Positions 62,626 through 64,000 of a stretch of 64,000 nucleotides of DNA are shown here, piece by piece. The position numbers and the translations under genes are program-made. Positions within the stretch are counted from its first letter, which is position 1; every line of letters starts with the position of its first letter. The stretch comes from Cepaea nemoralis (Eukaryota; Mollusca; Gastropoda; Stylommatophora; Helicidae): assembly GCA_014155875.1 (NCBI GenBank), contig JACEFZ010017423.1, forward strand, positions 1-64,000. The letters are read 5' to 3'. The notes under the pieces were generated by a model. That model was not told the DNA's origin. It made no database searches and saw only the letters and a program-made list of their open reading frames with translations.

Positions 62626-63655
62626 ATGCCCGGACAATGATGAACAGACCAAGTAAACAATAAGTATAAGACACTGTGTGTGTTGTCACCAAATTCTCGT
62701 ATTAGAAAGAAAACTAAAATAAAATATGTTACGTGTTCAGAGACTGAGTATTATTGCAGCTGAGCTACTCAAACGGCGGCTTGTCTTTGCTAGGATTAAA
62801 TATAACTCCAGCGTTAGGCAAACATCAGCGACTGCCGTAATCCACCTGTGTATCAAAGAAGAATATCGATATCATCTGTTTCTTAGCGCCATTAAAATTA
62901 TCTATGACCATTTTGTTGCTATCATTATAAGGCACTTACATACGTGCCTGGCAAAAATATTAGAAGTAAGCTCGGCGACACGGTGACGTAACGGTTATTG
63001 CACAGGATATACTATCAGGCAGGGAGGCTGCCCTTCATTTGTGATATTATCTACCACATGAGGTCACATATTGGACGTCTAAGATATCGTAATTACTTAT
63101 GTTGATTTTAGTAGCTATTGATCAGAGTGGTAATATATTTCTTAAATATCATGCTATAATGTCTTCAAACAAACTATTTACATTAAATCAGCAATCGGAT
63201 CCTTCATGCCTTCATTTATACTGCAGTAAATTATATTTTCTTGTCTCCCTTTTTCCGTGAAAATTACGTCTAAATCTATTTCACTTTATACTCTGAATTT
63301 CAATTAAAAAAATTTCTACATTGTTATCTGTAAACAATTACAATGAGTGAAACGAGTCGCCATATTCTGAAGAAAAGTAATGGCTGCTGCATGATGTAAC
63401 AATAGGAAATAAAAACAGTTCGGTATGTTTAACTCCTGCGAAAAAGTGAGATGACATAACCACAGACACAGTGTACATACCTGGCAACGTTCTCCACAAT
63501 CATGAACATAATTAGTTTTTTTTAGGAGAAACAAGTAAAAAAGGGTGGGGGGGGGGGGGGGGGGGGAGAGATAATTTTAAAATACAAATAATGATACTAC
63601 GACACAACGACAGACGCGAAAGTTGACACTGGGGTTCATTTGGACTGTTTTTGTT
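62626..63655 (+). repeat. Repeat A, 3' portion
   Basis: 'GTCACCAAATTCTCGTATTAG' to 'GGGTTCATTTGGAC'; G22 run at 63547-63567. Contains 'GCAATCGGATCCTTC', which is also in LN8 (62399), so some sequence exchange or a short duplication occurred. Confidence 0.78.
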
Positions 63656-64000
63656 GTTGCTGTTATTGCTAGTATTATTATATGCATGGTGTTGTTATTG
63701 TTGTTATTACTATTGCTTATCATTGCGATTGATATTATTATTATTATTAATATCAATATTATAGACATGTTATTATTGTTATTATTGTTTTGTTATTGTT
63801 ATTGCGAATGTTGATGTTATTGGTGTTGGTGATGTTGATGCTGTTACTGTTAACGTTGTTACTGTTGTTATTATATTCCTGTTGTTATTGTTGTTATTTC
63901 TACTGGTGTCTTTATTATGTTATTATTGCTGCTGATCTTGCTGCTGTTGTCATTGTTGTTTTTGTGTTGTTTTTATGATGATGATGATGATGATTATTAT
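63656..64000 (+). repeat. TTG/ATT-rich tract
   Basis: Imperfect GTT/ATT repeats running into (ATG)n at the window end. Leu/Val-rich frames are artefacts. Confidence 0.85.

Overview
This is a repeat-saturated eukaryotic (metazoan) window with no convincing host protein-coding gene. The pointers to an animal are AT-rich DNA, many broken LINEs with APE-type endonucleases, Tc1/mariner and hAT remnants, tRNA-derived SINEs, an LTR retrotransposon with direct target duplications, and long simple repeats. A marine invertebrate, perhaps a mollusc or other lophotrochozoan, is my best guess from the style of the LINE proteins and SINE tails, but the sequence does not prove it. Family labels (LN1-LN9, Repeat A, B, C, D, F) are local to this window.

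Layout. 1-2.3 kb: Repeat A copy 1. 2.3-3.3 kb: tRNA-derived SINEs and Repeat D with a TTG-rich tail. 3.3-5.5 kb: LN1, a 5'-truncated LINE with a 9-bp target duplication. 5.6-8.2 kb: mariner remnant, LN2 3' end, LN3 3' end, a 147-bp palindrome, SINEs. 8.2-10.6 kb: RNase H LINE fragment, Repeat A tail, LN4 fragment. 10.7-12.9 kb: unassigned. 12.9-16.8 kb: GGGAT satellite, short 46-bp array, Repeat A copy 2 split by a perfect 700-bp solo LTR. 16.8-18.2 kb: hAT and mariner remnants. 19.5-24.4 kb: almost full-length LN2 on the minus strand, split by a nested LN7. 24.4-28.7 kb: Repeat F, LN6 and LN5 3' ends, a hAT MITE, Repeat A, LN4. 29-37.4 kb: Repeat D, the 46-bp minisatellite, SINE-B, LN3/LN4/LN2 fragments and one unidentified charged ORF. 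37.8-40.8 kb: a CCT/CTG/CAGA macrosatellite. 41-46.2 kb: LN3-palindrome-SINE composite interrupted by LN4, then more 46-bp arrays. 46.3-51.7 kb: LN6, a nearly complete RNase H LINE, flanked on both sides by a repeat carrying a hammerhead ribozyme fold. 51.7-61.3 kb: Repeat A copy 3 split by a 6.9-kb LTR retrotransposon. 61.3-64 kb: LN5, LN8, Repeat A tail and TTG-rich DNA.

The most notable results are: (1) a hammerhead self-cleaving RNA motif at 51.58 kb, with a decayed sister at 46.33 kb; (2) a dispersed 46-bp minisatellite whose unit is the segment of the LN4 reverse-transcriptase gene leading into the catalytic YADD box; (3) a young LTR element whose surviving pol pieces run integrase then RNase H, as in the unusual Gmr1-like Ty3/gypsy lineage, but without a reverse transcriptase; (4) recurrent chimeric units (LN4-array-LN9-SINE-B-Repeat A, and LN3-palindrome-SINE-2) that have spread as blocks; (5) clean nested insertions with target duplications that order events in time.

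The elements relate as autonomous LINEs (LN1, LN2, LN4-LN7) supplying enzymes, with SINEs, MITEs and LTR deletion derivatives as dependants. Every autonomous-type element here is broken, so mobility would need copies elsewhere in the genome.
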